Origin: an uncultured Paenibacillus sp.
GTDB lineage: Bacteria > Bacillota > Bacilli > Paenibacillales > Paenibacillaceae
DNA length: 56,794 nt
Assembly (NCBI GenBank): GCA_937895345.1
Contig: CALAWP010000083.1
Span: 1-56,794, forward strand
Reading direction: 5' to 3'
The first letter of the stretch is position 1; every line of letters begins with the position of its first letter. This document shows positions 23,776 to 31,607 of the stretch, piece by piece. The position numbers and the translations under genes were made by a program. The notes beneath the pieces were generated by a model, which was given only the letters and a program-made list of their open reading frames with translations, was not told the origin of the DNA and did not search any database.

Positions 23776-25854
23776 ATGCAAGACGATCCGCAAAAGCGGG
23801 AACTGGACAACCGGCGCAATTTTATGTTCCGGTTGAACTTGTTTTTCTTTGTTGTGTTCGGTTTATTCAGTTTGCTTATTGTACGGCTGGCCGTCCTTCA
23901 GTTCGTCGAAGGTCCGAATTTGAGCGCGGCCGGGCTGGAGAAGCGGACCCGCTTCGACTATATTCCTCCAATCCGCGGCAATATTTACGACGCGAACGGT
24001 TATCCGATCGCTTATTCGACGTCTACCCAGTCGTTATACTACAGCCTTCAGCCCGGCAACGAGGCGCAGGCGATCGAGGAAGCGAAAAGAATGGCGGTTC
24101 GGCTGAAGGAAGTGTTCGACCAGTACGGCGACCCGGACAACGAGATGTCGATCGACGACATCATCAGACAGATGGACCTGGAGTTCAAACGCAACATCAT
24201 TTCGACGCCTCGACGCATCAAATCGGGGTTGACAAACGAAGAACTGGCCTTTTTTATGGAAAATAAAAATGCGTTTACCGGCATTGACATCATGGAAGAG
24301 AGCGTGCGCAATTACGATCAGAACACGATTGCCGTTCAATTGGTCGGTTATTTGAAAAAATACAAAGGCGTCAGATTGGACGTCGAATTTTACAAAGCCA
24401 AGCTTGACGAGACCGACAAGACGCTTAAATATTTGGAAGAAGAAGAGGTCGGCATGGACGGCCTTGAATTTATGTATCAGGATCTGCTGCGCGGCAAAAA
24501 CGGCTTCAAAACGTATCCGATCAACAATAAGGAACAAATTATCGGACCGATGCAAATTACGAATCCGGAGAAGGGCGCCGATTTGTATTTGACCATCGAC
24601 AAAAACGTTCAGCTGAAGACGGAAGAAGCGATCATGACGCATCTGGAGAAAATCCGAAACTCGCCGAATACGCGCTATGAACGTGCCGAGCATGCGTTTA
24701 CGGGCTTTGCGGTCGCTATGGAGGTCGACACGGGCAAGGTCGTGGCCATGGCCAGCATGCCCGATTACAATCCAAACATATGGGCGGGTGGCAGCATCAG
24801 TCTCGAAGATTACGAGAACTTCAGCAACGTATTGTCGAACGGGACGATCCGCACCGTTTACGGCCCGTACGAGACGAAGGAAGAGCGGGACCGGCATGCG
24901 AACTCGATCTTGCCGCCGGGCTCGACTTTGAAGCCTTTGTCGGTGCTCGTCGGCTTGAACGAAGGGCTGTTTACGACAACCCAGCGGTACAACGATACCG
25001 GCGTCTTCACGTTCGGTAAGGCTGGTTACGAAAGAAGAATTCGAAACTCGCAATTCAAGTCGTTTGGACCGATCGACGGTGCGGCGGCCATCGCCCACTC
25101 GTCGAACCCGTTTATGTCGGCGATGATCGGCAATGCGCTTTATATGCGCGACGGCAACAAGGGCGTCGAGATCTGGGACGAATATATGCAGCAATTCGGA
25201 CTCGGCGTATCGACCGAAAGCGGACTCCCTTACGAATCGAAGGGCGTTATCGAATATTTCCGGGAAGCGGAGACGGGCAGCGCGCAGTCCGCTCTCATAT
25301 TCGCCTCGTTCGGCCAGCAGGGCCGCTATACGACGCTGCAGCTGGCCCAATACGCGGCGATGCTGGCCAATCGCGGCCATCGGATGAAGCCGCAGTTCGT
25401 CAACGAAGTGCGGGACGCCGACGGCAACGTCATCCAAAGCTTCGAGCCCGTCATACTCAATTCGGTCGACATCCGGGAAGAATATTGGAAAGAGATCGAG
25501 GAAGGCATGTCCAAGGTTGGCGTACAGGGCTTTGAAGGCTTTCAGCACAGCTTCCGGAGAAAGACGGGAACCTCCGAGCAGGACGTAGCCGGAGGCCGCG
25601 TCGAGAACGCCGTCTTTATTGCCTACGCTCCGGCGGAGAAGCCGAAGCTGGCCGTCGCCGTCGTCGTGCCGAACGGCGGGTTCGGCGGATACGGCGCCGC
25701 TCCGATCGCAAGGCAAATCTTCGATGCGTACGATGCGGAAATCGGGCTGACCGGCGTGCCGAACAAATCGCTCCAGCAGCAAAATGCCGGAACGACGGGG
25801 GAATTGACGGCCGATTCGGCCGGGCAGACGGAGCAAACGGAGCAGTCTCGGTAA
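23776..25854 (+). CDS. class B penicillin-binding protein (PBP2-type transpeptidase)
   Basis: ATG 23776 is chosen for its spacing from GGGGAG. The 692-residue protein has one N-terminal membrane anchor (about residues 22-42), a dimerisation domain with RFDYIPPIRGNIYDANG, and a C-terminal transpeptidase domain. The active-site motifs are complete: SxxK is Ser383-Thr-Leu-Lys386 in PPGSTLKPL, SxN is Ser442-Ser-Asn444, and KTG is Lys596-Thr-Gly598. The enzyme cross-links peptidoglycan outside the membrane and is a beta-lactam target. Length and layout fit the PbpA/PbpH elongation group; a sporulation role cannot be excluded. A strong terminator follows. Confidence 0.94.
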   Translation: MQDDPQKRELDNRRNFMFRLNLFFFVVFGLFSLLIVRLAVLQFVEGPNLSAAGLEKRTRFDYIPPIRGNIYDANGYPIAYSTSTQSLYYSLQPGNEAQAIEEAKRMAVRLKEVFDQYGDPDNEMSIDDIIRQMDLEFKRNIISTPRRIKSGLTNEELAFFMENKNAFTGIDIMEESVRNYDQNTIAVQLVGYLKKYKGVRLDVEFYKAKLDETDKTLKYLEEEEVGMDGLEFMYQDLLRGKNGFKTYPINNKEQIIGPMQITNPEKGADLYLTIDKNVQLKTEEAIMTHLEKIRNSPNTRYERAEHAFTGFAVAMEVDTGKVVAMASMPDYNPNIWAGGSISLEDYENFSNVLSNGTIRTVYGPYETKEERDRHANSILPPGSTLKPLSVLVGLNEGLFTTTQRYNDTGVFTFGKAGYERRIRNSQFKSFGPIDGAAAIAHSSNPFMSAMIGNALYMRDGNKGVEIWDEYMQQFGLGVSTESGLPYESKGVIEYFREAETGSAQSALIFASFGQQGRYTTLQLAQYAAMLANRGHRMKPQFVNEVRDADGNVIQSFEPVILNSVDIREEYWKEIEEGMSKVGVQGFEGFQHSFRRKTGTSEQDVAGGRVENAVFIAYAPAEKPKLAVAVVVPNGGFGGYGAAPIARQIFDAYDAEIGLTGVPNKSLQQQNAGTTGELTADSAGQTEQTEQSR

Positions 25855-25920
25855 TCGCATTGACCGGCCCCGTTTGACGCAAGCTATGCGGGTTGACAAT
25901 CGCAAATTTAGGACATATCC

Positions 25921-25972
25921 AAACAGGCCGAGCCGGAGCGCCATGCGCTTCCGGGCTCGGCCTGTTTGTTTT
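25921..25972 (+). terminator. intrinsic terminator of the PBP gene
   Basis: The stem AAACAGGCCGAGCC / GGCTCGGCCTGTTT is extended by an inner GGAGCG / CGCTTCC pairing and followed by TTTGTTTT. Confidence 0.88.
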
Positions 25973-26019
25973 CCGAATTGCCGGGCGTACAGCCCTCAAC
26001 GAATCAGCCTAAAATAAAT

Positions 26020-26035
26020 GTTGCATTGATGAAAC
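26020..26035 (+). promoter_or_regulatory. MntR-like operator 1
   Basis: GTTGCATTGATGAAAC matches 12 of 16 bases of the B. subtilis MntR box TTTGCCTTAAGGAAAC and has dyad symmetry (GTTGCAT against GTTTCAT). It is embedded in a longer direct repeat, 26011-26042. Confidence 0.6.
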
Positions 26036-26053
26036 TTTTTTGCGACTCTACCA

Positions 26054-26085
26054 AAAATAAATGTTGCATTAGAGAAACTTTTTTG
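26054..26085 (+). repeat. second copy of a 32-bp direct repeat
   Basis: The segment 26054-26085 repeats 26011-26042 with a 43-bp period: 17 identical bases, three differing (GAT/AGA), then 12 identical. Each copy carries one MntR-like palindrome. Confidence 0.9.
26063..26078 (+). promoter_or_regulatory. MntR-like operator 2
   Basis: GTTGCATTAGAGAAAC matches 12 of 16 bases of the MntR box. It overlaps the predicted -35 element of the mnt operon, an arrangement suited to repression by Mn-loaded MntR. Confidence 0.6.
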
Positions 26086-26093
26086 TGTATTAT
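26064..26093 (+). promoter_or_regulatory. putative promoter of the mnt operon
   Basis: TTGCAT (26064-26069) and TATTAT (26088-26093) are spaced by 18 bp; the -35 lies inside operator 2. Confidence 0.5.
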
Positions 26094-26171
26094 TAAAAAA
26101 GAGGCGCAAGACTAAATAAAGTTCGTCAGGGCAAGTTTAATAAAAACGTACAGGCAATGGGAGGAACGGCC

Positions 26172-27140
26172 ATGAGAAACTGGAGAAGAAAAACGAATTC
26201 CGCAGTAAAAAGACTGATTATGACTCTTGTATTTTTGACGGCGGCCGCCGCAGTTATGAGCGGCTGCGCCGGGGGGAAAGCAGAGGAAGGGGAAGGCGGC
26301 AAGCTGAAAGTGACGGCGACGACCGGCATGATTGCGGATATCGTGAAGGAGGTCGGCGGTGTGCACGTCGCGGCCGAAGCGTTGATGGGGCCGGGCATCG
26401 ACCCGCATTTGTACAAAGCGTCTCAAGGCGACGTCAAGAAACTGGATGAGGCGGATGTCGTTTTTTATAACGGGCTTCATCTTGAGGGGAAGATGGGCGA
26501 AATATTCGAAAAGCTCGAGGGCAAAAAGCCTGTCGTCGCCGTATCCAAAGCGATCGACGAATCGCTGCTGCACGCCGATCCGGAAGCGGAAGGTGAAGCG
26601 GTTCACGACCCGCATATCTGGTTTGACGTGAAGCTGTGGATGTCGGCGGTGGAGGTCGTGCGGGATACGCTGATCGAGAAGGACGGGGCGAACGCGGATG
26701 CGTATCGGGGCAATGCCGACGCTTATTTGAAGGAGCTTGAGGCGCTGGACGCTTACGCAAGGGAGCAGATTGCGCTCATTCCGGAGCAAAGCCGGGTGCT
26801 CGTAACGGCACACGATGCGTTCGGTTACTTCGGCAGCGCCTACGGAATGGAAGTGATGGGGCTGCAGGGCATGAACACGATGTCGGAATACGGCTCGAAG
26901 GATGTGGCGGAGCTTCGCGATTTTCTGGTGGAGAACGGCATCAAGGCCGTGTTCGTCGAATCGAGCGTCTCGACCAAATCGATCGAATCGGTGATCGAGG
27001 GGGCCCGCGAGCTGGGCCATGAGGTTGCGATCGGCGGCGAGCTTTTCTCCGATGCGATGGGCGACGAAGGAACGCCGGAGGGCACGTACATCGGCATGGT
27101 CCGCCATAACGTCGATACGATCGTGAAGTCGTTGAAATAG
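26172..27140 (+). CDS. mntA: manganese ABC transporter substrate-binding lipoprotein
   Basis: ATG 26172 follows GGGAGGAA; an ATG at 26157 overlaps that site and is rejected. The 322-residue product has a lipoprotein signal with lipobox VMSGC and is a cluster A-I (TroA/PsaA/ZnuA-type) metal-binding protein. Ligand motifs are GIDPHLYKAS, HDPHIWFDVKLW, and later Glu and Asp residues in VFVESSVSTKS and GELFSDAMG. A ZnuA-type His-rich loop is absent, which favours Mn over Zn. It heads a four-gene operon in the order of B. subtilis mntABCD, behind two MntR-like operators. Zinc or iron as substrate remains possible. Confidence 0.87.
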   Translation: MRNWRRKTNSAVKRLIMTLVFLTAAAAVMSGCAGGKAEEGEGGKLKVTATTGMIADIVKEVGGVHVAAEALMGPGIDPHLYKASQGDVKKLDEADVVFYNGLHLEGKMGEIFEKLEGKKPVVAVSKAIDESLLHADPEAEGEAVHDPHIWFDVKLWMSAVEVVRDTLIEKDGANADAYRGNADAYLKELEALDAYAREQIALIPEQSRVLVTAHDAFGYFGSAYGMEVMGLQGMNTMSEYGSKDVAELRDFLVENGIKAVFVESSVSTKSIESVIEGARELGHEVAIGGELFSDAMGDEGTPEGTYIGMVRHNVDTIVKSLK

Positions 27141-27175
27141 CGGATGAGATCAATGAAAGAAAGCGGGTGAACGGC

Positions 27176-27985
27176 ATGGGTATCGCAAGAAGCGATGGAA
27201 GTCGGCCGGCGGAAGCCGGCGTTTCTCCCTTGTCCGTATTCGGATTGAGCGCGGCCTATCAAAAGAAGCCTGTTCTGCGCAATGTCACCTTCGAAGCGAA
27301 AGAAGGCGAGTTGATCGGCGTCATCGGTCCGAACGGCGCCGGGAAATCGACGCTGATGAAAGCGGCGCTCGGCCTGATTCCGAGCATCGGAGGGGAAGTG
27401 CTCGTGTACGGCAAGCCGGTCGGACGGCAGCGCCGGCTGATCGGCTATGTGCCGCAGCGGGAATCGGTTGACTGGGATTTTCCGACCAATGCGCTCGACG
27501 TCGTTCTGATGGGCACGTACGGACGGCTCGGCTGGTTCGGCCGTCCGGGAGCGAAGGAAAAGACGCTCGCCATGGAATGCTTGGGCAAGGTCGGCATGGC
27601 CGACTTTGCCGGCCGGCAGATCAGCCAGCTGTCGGGCGGGCAGCAGCAGCGGGTATTTTTGGCAAGGGCGCTGGCGCAGGATGCGAAGCTGTACTTTATG
27701 GATGAGCCGTTTGCGGGCGTGGACGCCGCCACCGAGAAAGCGATCGTCGCGCTGCTGCAGGAGCTCAAGAGGGAGGGGAAAACGGTAATCGTCGTACATC
27801 ACGACCTGGCCACGGTCGAGCAATATTTCGACTCCGTGCTCCTTCTGAACGTGGAGCTTCAGGCTTACGGACCGACGTCCAGGACGTTTACGCGGGAGCT
27901 GCTTCAGCGGACGTACGGGGGCAGGCTCGCTTATTTGGATCAAGGAAGGCCGCCGGCGGCGGAGGAGGCGATGAGCGTTGACTAA
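27176..27985 (+). CDS. mntB: manganese ABC transporter ATP-binding protein
   Basis: A 269-residue ABC ATPase with Walker A GPNGAGKST, the Q-loop YVPQRESVDWDFPTNALDVV, signature LSGGQQQR, Walker B LYFMDEPFAG and the switch His in VVHHDL. The VDWDFP segment is characteristic of the MntB/manganese-iron subgroup. It powers uptake by the two membrane subunits encoded next. The start is ATG 27176 or GTG 27167; neither has a strong ribosome site, so the choice is uncertain. The gene lies 35 bp after mntA and overlaps the first permease gene by 8 bp. Confidence 0.9.
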   Translation: MGIARSDGSRPAEAGVSPLSVFGLSAAYQKKPVLRNVTFEAKEGELIGVIGPNGAGKSTLMKAALGLIPSIGGEVLVYGKPVGRQRRLIGYVPQRESVDWDFPTNALDVVLMGTYGRLGWFGRPGAKEKTLAMECLGKVGMADFAGRQISQLSGGQQQRVFLARALAQDAKLYFMDEPFAGVDAATEKAIVALLQELKREGKTVIVVHHDLATVEQYFDSVLLLNVELQAYGPTSRTFTRELLQRTYGGRLAYLDQGRPPAAEEAMSVD

Positions 27986-28919
27986 CTTCGTTGCCATGCT
28001 GGCCGATCCGAACATGCGGTGGATTTTTACAGGCTGCTTGCTGCTCGGGCTTAGCTGCGGCGTGATCGGCAGCTTCTCGTATTTAAGAAAGCAGAGCCTG
28101 GCGGGCGATACGCTGGCGCATGCGGCGCTGCCCGGCATCTGCATCGCGTTTATGCTGACGGGCGTCAAGTCCATCGGCGTGTTTCTCGCCGGCGCGGCCG
28201 TGTCCGGGCTGATCGCGACGTTCGGCATCGGGTATATTACCCGCCATTCGAGACTGAAGCAGGATGCCGCGCTCGGCATCGTGCTGTCGTCTTTTTTCGG
28301 CCTGGGCATCGTGCTGCTGACGTTTATTCAGCACGGCAATTACGGGAATCAGTCCGGCCTCGACAAGTTTTTGTTCGGGCAAGCGGCCGCGATGGTCGGC
28401 TCCGACGTCACGGCCATGTCGGCCGTCTGTCTCGTGCTTGTCGCCGTATGCATTTTGCTGTTCAAGCAGTTCAAGCTCATTTCGTTCGACCCGGGGTTTG
28501 CGAAAGGGCTCGGCTATCCGACGGCGCTGCTGGAGCAGCTGCTGATGCTGCTGGTCGTCGTAGCCGTCGTGGCCGGCGTGCAGGCGGTCGGCGTCGTGCT
28601 GATCGCGGCTCTTCTTATTACGCCGGCCGTCTCCGCCCGATACTGGACGAACCGGTTAGGCGTCATGGTGGCGCTGTCCGGGGCGTTCGGCGCGTTGAGC
28701 GGAGGACTTGGAACCTGGGTCAGCTCGTCCGTGTCCAACTTGCCGACGGGGCCGGTCACCGTGCTGGCCGCCGCGGCGCTGTTCGGCGTCTCGCTGCTGC
28801 TCGGACCGCAGCGGGGCTTGATCGCCAAGCGGCTCGTCCGCCTGCGGGCGAAACGCCGCCTCCGGCTTGAAGGCGAGGTTCGGGAAGCCGAACGCGTGAA
28901 GGGGGAGGCAGCTTTATGA
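27978..28919 (+). CDS. mntC: manganese ABC transporter permease 1
   Basis: A 313-residue ABC-3 family permease with about eight to nine helices, starting at TTG 27978 inside the end of mntB; GGAGGAGG at 27960-27967 supplies the ribosome site. The ABC-3 signature around SYLRKQSLAGDTLAHAALPG and VQAVGVVLIAALLITPA is clear. The basic C-terminus after residue 275 is long and Arg/Glu rich. It forms a heterodimer with the next gene product in the MntABCD uptake system. The ATGA overlap with the next gene implies translational coupling. Confidence 0.9.
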   Translation: MTNFVAMLADPNMRWIFTGCLLLGLSCGVIGSFSYLRKQSLAGDTLAHAALPGICIAFMLTGVKSIGVFLAGAAVSGLIATFGIGYITRHSRLKQDAALGIVLSSFFGLGIVLLTFIQHGNYGNQSGLDKFLFGQAAAMVGSDVTAMSAVCLVLVAVCILLFKQFKLISFDPGFAKGLGYPTALLEQLLMLLVVVAVVAGVQAVGVVLIAALLITPAVSARYWTNRLGVMVALSGAFGALSGGLGTWVSSSVSNLPTGPVTVLAAAALFGVSLLLGPQRGLIAKRLVRLRAKRRLRLEGEVREAERVKGEAAL

Positions 28920-29812
28920 GCGATTTCTGGATTTTGCTGACGGCTTCACTCGTATCGGTATGCTGCGGCATTGTCGGCGTATTTCTGGTGCTGCGCAAAA
29001 TGGCGATGATCGGCGATGCGATCAGCCATTCCGTCATGCCGGGCATCGTCATCGCTTTTTTGCTCAGCGGTTCCCGGGATTCGCTGCTCATGATGTTTGC
29101 GGCGCTTGTTTTCGGGCTGATCGCGACGTTTCTGATCGGCCTGCTGCAGCAAACCGGCGTGCAGGCCGACGCCTCCATCGGCGTCGTCTTTACGTCGCTG
29201 TTTGCCGTCGGCGTCATTCTCGTCAGTTTGTTCGCCCGCCAGGTGCACCTGGACCAGGACGCGATTTTGTACGGCGAAATCGCCTTCGTCCATTGGAACG
29301 TATGGGAATGGAACGGGATCGACATGGGACCTAAAGCGGTATGGCTGCTCGGCGTGACGGCTGCGGTTATCGCTGCGGTCATCGGCTTGTTCTACAAGCA
29401 ATTCAAGCTGTGCGCGTTCGATCCGGCGCTTGCCGCCGCCATCGGCATTCCGACGGCGCTGTTCCACTATTTGCTGATGGGGCTCGTCTCGATGGCGACG
29501 GTCAGCTCCTTCGAAAGCGTCGGCGCGATACTTGTGGTCGGCATGCTTATTATTCCGGCATCGACCGCGTATTTGCTGACGGACCGGCTTGGCGTCATGA
29601 TCGGTCTGAGCGTAGCGTCCGGCATTGCCGCATCGCTGCTTGGCTACGGAGCCGCCGTCGTGCTCGACGCATCCATTGCGGGCTGCATCGTGACGGCTTC
29701 CGGCCTGCTGTTCGTCGCGGCGCTGCTGTTTTCTCCGCTGCACGGCGTCATTGCGCGCAAGCTCCGCCAGCGGAAGCTGGCGGCGGACCATCGCGCGCCC
29801 GCGTCGCCGTAG
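28916..29812 (+). CDS. mntD: manganese ABC transporter permease 2
   Basis: A second ABC-3 permease, 298 residues, with about eight helices. Family segments include VLRKMAMIGDAISHSVMPGI and ESVGAILVVGMLIIPASTA. It starts at ATG 28916, overlapping the stop of the first permease by 4 bp. The final residues (RAPASP) and the stop codon fall within the first, divergent unit of a 31-bp tandem repeat array, so the C-terminus may vary between strains. It closes the mnt operon; the next terminator is at 30056. Confidence 0.9.
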   Translation: MSDFWILLTASLVSVCCGIVGVFLVLRKMAMIGDAISHSVMPGIVIAFLLSGSRDSLLMMFAALVFGLIATFLIGLLQQTGVQADASIGVVFTSLFAVGVILVSLFARQVHLDQDAILYGEIAFVHWNVWEWNGIDMGPKAVWLLGVTAAVIAAVIGLFYKQFKLCAFDPALAAAIGIPTALFHYLLMGLVSMATVSSFESVGAILVVGMLIIPASTAYLLTDRLGVMIGLSVASGIAASLLGYGAAVVLDASIAGCIVTASGLLFVAALLFSPLHGVIARKLRQRKLAADHRAPASP

Positions 29813-29940
29813 CGAAGGGACCGGCGAACGCGGAGTCATAGCGCAAAGGGACCGGCGTACGCGGAGTCATAGCGCGAAGGGACCGGCGTACGCGTCGCCA
29901 TAGCGCGAAGATACCAGCGAACGCGTCGCCGTAGCGCACG
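29785..29940. repeat. 31-bp tandem repeat array, four units plus a divergent one
   Basis: Units begin near 29815, 29846, 29877 and 29908 with an exact 31-bp period; the core is AAGGGACCGGCGTACGCGGA followed by GTCATAGCGCG or a variant GTCGCCATAGCGCG. A degenerate unit (29785-29814) covers the mntD stop codon. The unit length is not a multiple of three and the array is not coding. Confidence 0.9.
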
Positions 29941-30055
29941 GAGTGCCTCGCACAGCGCGCATTGACCTTTCCGCGGCGCCGCAACGCCCATTGGCGCGGC
30001 CGCAGCCTTGTAGAGTCCATTGGCGTGCCCGCGATTTCGAATCGAGCTTCGGCAG

Positions 30056-30086
30056 CCCCGGCATCGTTTTGCGATGCCGGGGTATT
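30056..30086 (+). terminator. intrinsic terminator after the mnt operon and repeat array
   Basis: The stem CCCCGGCATCG / CGATGCCGGGG with loop TTTTG is followed by TATTTGT. Confidence 0.8.
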
Positions 30087-30129
30087 TGTCGTATTGGCGC
30101 TTATGCGGCGGCGGAACAACAAACAGCGT

Positions 30130-30157
30130 TTGGTTTCCGTCCGTAATATGTTAAAAT
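30130..30157 (+). promoter_or_regulatory. possible promoter of the HAD gene
   Basis: TTGGTT (30130-30135) and TAAAAT (30152-30157) are spaced by 16 bp, just after a terminator and 37 bp before the start codon. Confidence 0.4.
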
Positions 30158-30193
30158 AAGCTGTACGTTTGGACGGAGAGGGAGATGCGCAGC

Positions 30194-30940
30194 ATGGCAA
30201 AATACAAATTGATCGCACTGGATATGGACGGCACGCTGCTGAACGAACAAAGCGAAATTAGCCGCGAGAATGCGGAGTGGATCGGCAAAGCGCTGGACGC
30301 GGGCATTACGGTCAGCTTTTCGACAGGCAGAGGATTCGAGAGCGCGCTGCCTTACGCCGAGCAGCTCAAGCTGGAGACGCCGATGATTACGGTGAACGGG
30401 GGAGAGCTGTGGCGCCGGCCGCACGAGCTTCATCGCCGAACGACGATGAGCGCGCGCCATATCGAAATGCTCCATAAGCTTGCCCTGGAGTTTCCGGAAG
30501 TGTGGTACTGGTGCTATTCGACGGAAGGGATCTACAACAAGGAAAAATGGTTTGATCCTTCGGAAAGCTACGATTCCCGTCAATGGCTCAAATTCGGTTA
30601 TTATACGGAAGACGATATTGCCCGGGAACAGCTGCTCGCCGAAGTGCGGCGCTGGGACGCGTTCGAAATCAGCAATTCGTCGCCGCATAATATCGAATTG
30701 AATCCGAAGGGCGTCTCGAAAGCGAGCGCCATTCGGGAGCTGTGCGGGCTGCTTGGCATCGGCATGCACGAGGTCGTGGCGGCCGGAGACAGCCTGAACG
30801 ACATCGCCGCGATCCGCGAGGTCGGACTGGGCGTAGCGATGGGCAATGCGCAGGAAGCGGTCAAGGAAGCGGCCGATGTCGTCACGCTGACGAACGACGA
30901 GCACGGCGTCGCCGAGTTGATCAAGCGGTACGTCCTGTAA
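30194..30940 (+). CDS. HAD-superfamily phosphatase, Cof type
   Basis: ATG 30194 is correctly spaced from GGAGAGGGAG, unlike the in-frame ATG at 30185. The 248-residue protein has HAD motif I LDMDGTLL with nucleophile Asp10 and acid/base Asp12, motif II STGR, a type IIB cap domain between about residues 85 and 170, motif III Lys in NPKGVSKASA, and motif IV GDSLNDIAAI. Cof-type enzymes dephosphorylate sugar phosphates, FMN or pyridoxal phosphate; the substrate cannot be read from sequence. It is preceded by a terminator, so it starts a new unit. Confidence 0.93.
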   Translation: MAKYKLIALDMDGTLLNEQSEISRENAEWIGKALDAGITVSFSTGRGFESALPYAEQLKLETPMITVNGGELWRRPHELHRRTTMSARHIEMLHKLALEFPEVWYWCYSTEGIYNKEKWFDPSESYDSRQWLKFGYYTEDDIAREQLLAEVRRWDAFEISNSSPHNIELNPKGVSKASAIRELCGLLGIGMHEVVAAGDSLNDIAAIREVGLGVAMGNAQEAVKEAADVVTLTNDEHGVAELIKRYVL

Positions 30941-31048
30941 CCGGGAAAATTACCCCGAATATTCAGGCATGCAGACGGAACCGGCCGCTTGCGGCTCCGT
31001 ACAATGGGATAGGCTTGATCTTGGGCGAGGGGAGCAGGAAGCAGAATT

Positions 31049-31534
31049 ATGTTAGATATTTTGGGCTGGATTTTGATCGTCGCGTTGTTTGTCGTAGGCA
31101 TGGCGGGGACGATCTACCCGATTTTGCCGGGTGCGCTGGCGATATACGCCGCATTTTTTGTGTACGGCTGGTTTTTTTCCTTCGGAGATTTCAATGTGTG
31201 GTTCTGGATCATCCAGACGCTGATCGTCGTCGTGCTGTTCGTAGCCGATTATGCCGTCAGCGCATGGGGGGTCAAGAGGTTCGGCGGGAGCAAGGCGTCC
31301 ATTTGGGGCAGCACGATCGGCATCATTATCGGTCCGTTCGTCATTCCGGGGTTCGGCCTTATCGTCGGCCCGTTCGCGGGAGCCGTCATCGGCGAGCTGC
31401 TGACCGGCGTTTCGTTCGAACGCTCTTTAAAGGTCGGATGGGGGTCCCTCGTCGGATTGTTTACGAGCGTCGTCGTCAAGGTGCTGCTGCAGCTGCTGAT
31501 GATCGTGCTGTTTATTTTGTGGCTGATCTTCTGA
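31049..31534 (+). CDS. DUF456 family membrane protein
   Basis: A 161-residue, almost wholly hydrophobic protein with four to five helices and the glycine-rich DUF456 signature: GTIYPILPGALAIYAAF near the N-terminus, then FGGSKASIWGSTIGIIIG and GPFAGAVIGELLTG with helix-packing Gly motifs. The family is widespread in Firmicutes and its function is unknown. GAGGGGAGCAGG lies upstream of ATG 31049. It stands 108 bp after the HAD gene and 73 bp before the flippase gene on the same strand. Confidence 0.9.
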   Translation: MLDILGWILIVALFVVGMAGTIYPILPGALAIYAAFFVYGWFFSFGDFNVWFWIIQTLIVVVLFVADYAVSAWGVKRFGGSKASIWGSTIGIIIGPFVIPGFGLIVGPFAGAVIGELLTGVSFERSLKVGWGSLVGLFTSVVVKVLLQLLMIVLFILWLIF

Positions 31535-31607
31535 TCCGCCATCATGCCGCCGCGACCCGGCGGCTCTAAGCTTTTATGCCAATCATAAGGACAGTGAACT
31601 TGGAACT

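Noticed and set aside
26157..27140. ZnuA-type zinc-binding protein
   Set aside because: No His-rich loop, the ATPase has MntB-type motifs and the operators look like MntR boxes; manganese fits better, though zinc is not excluded.
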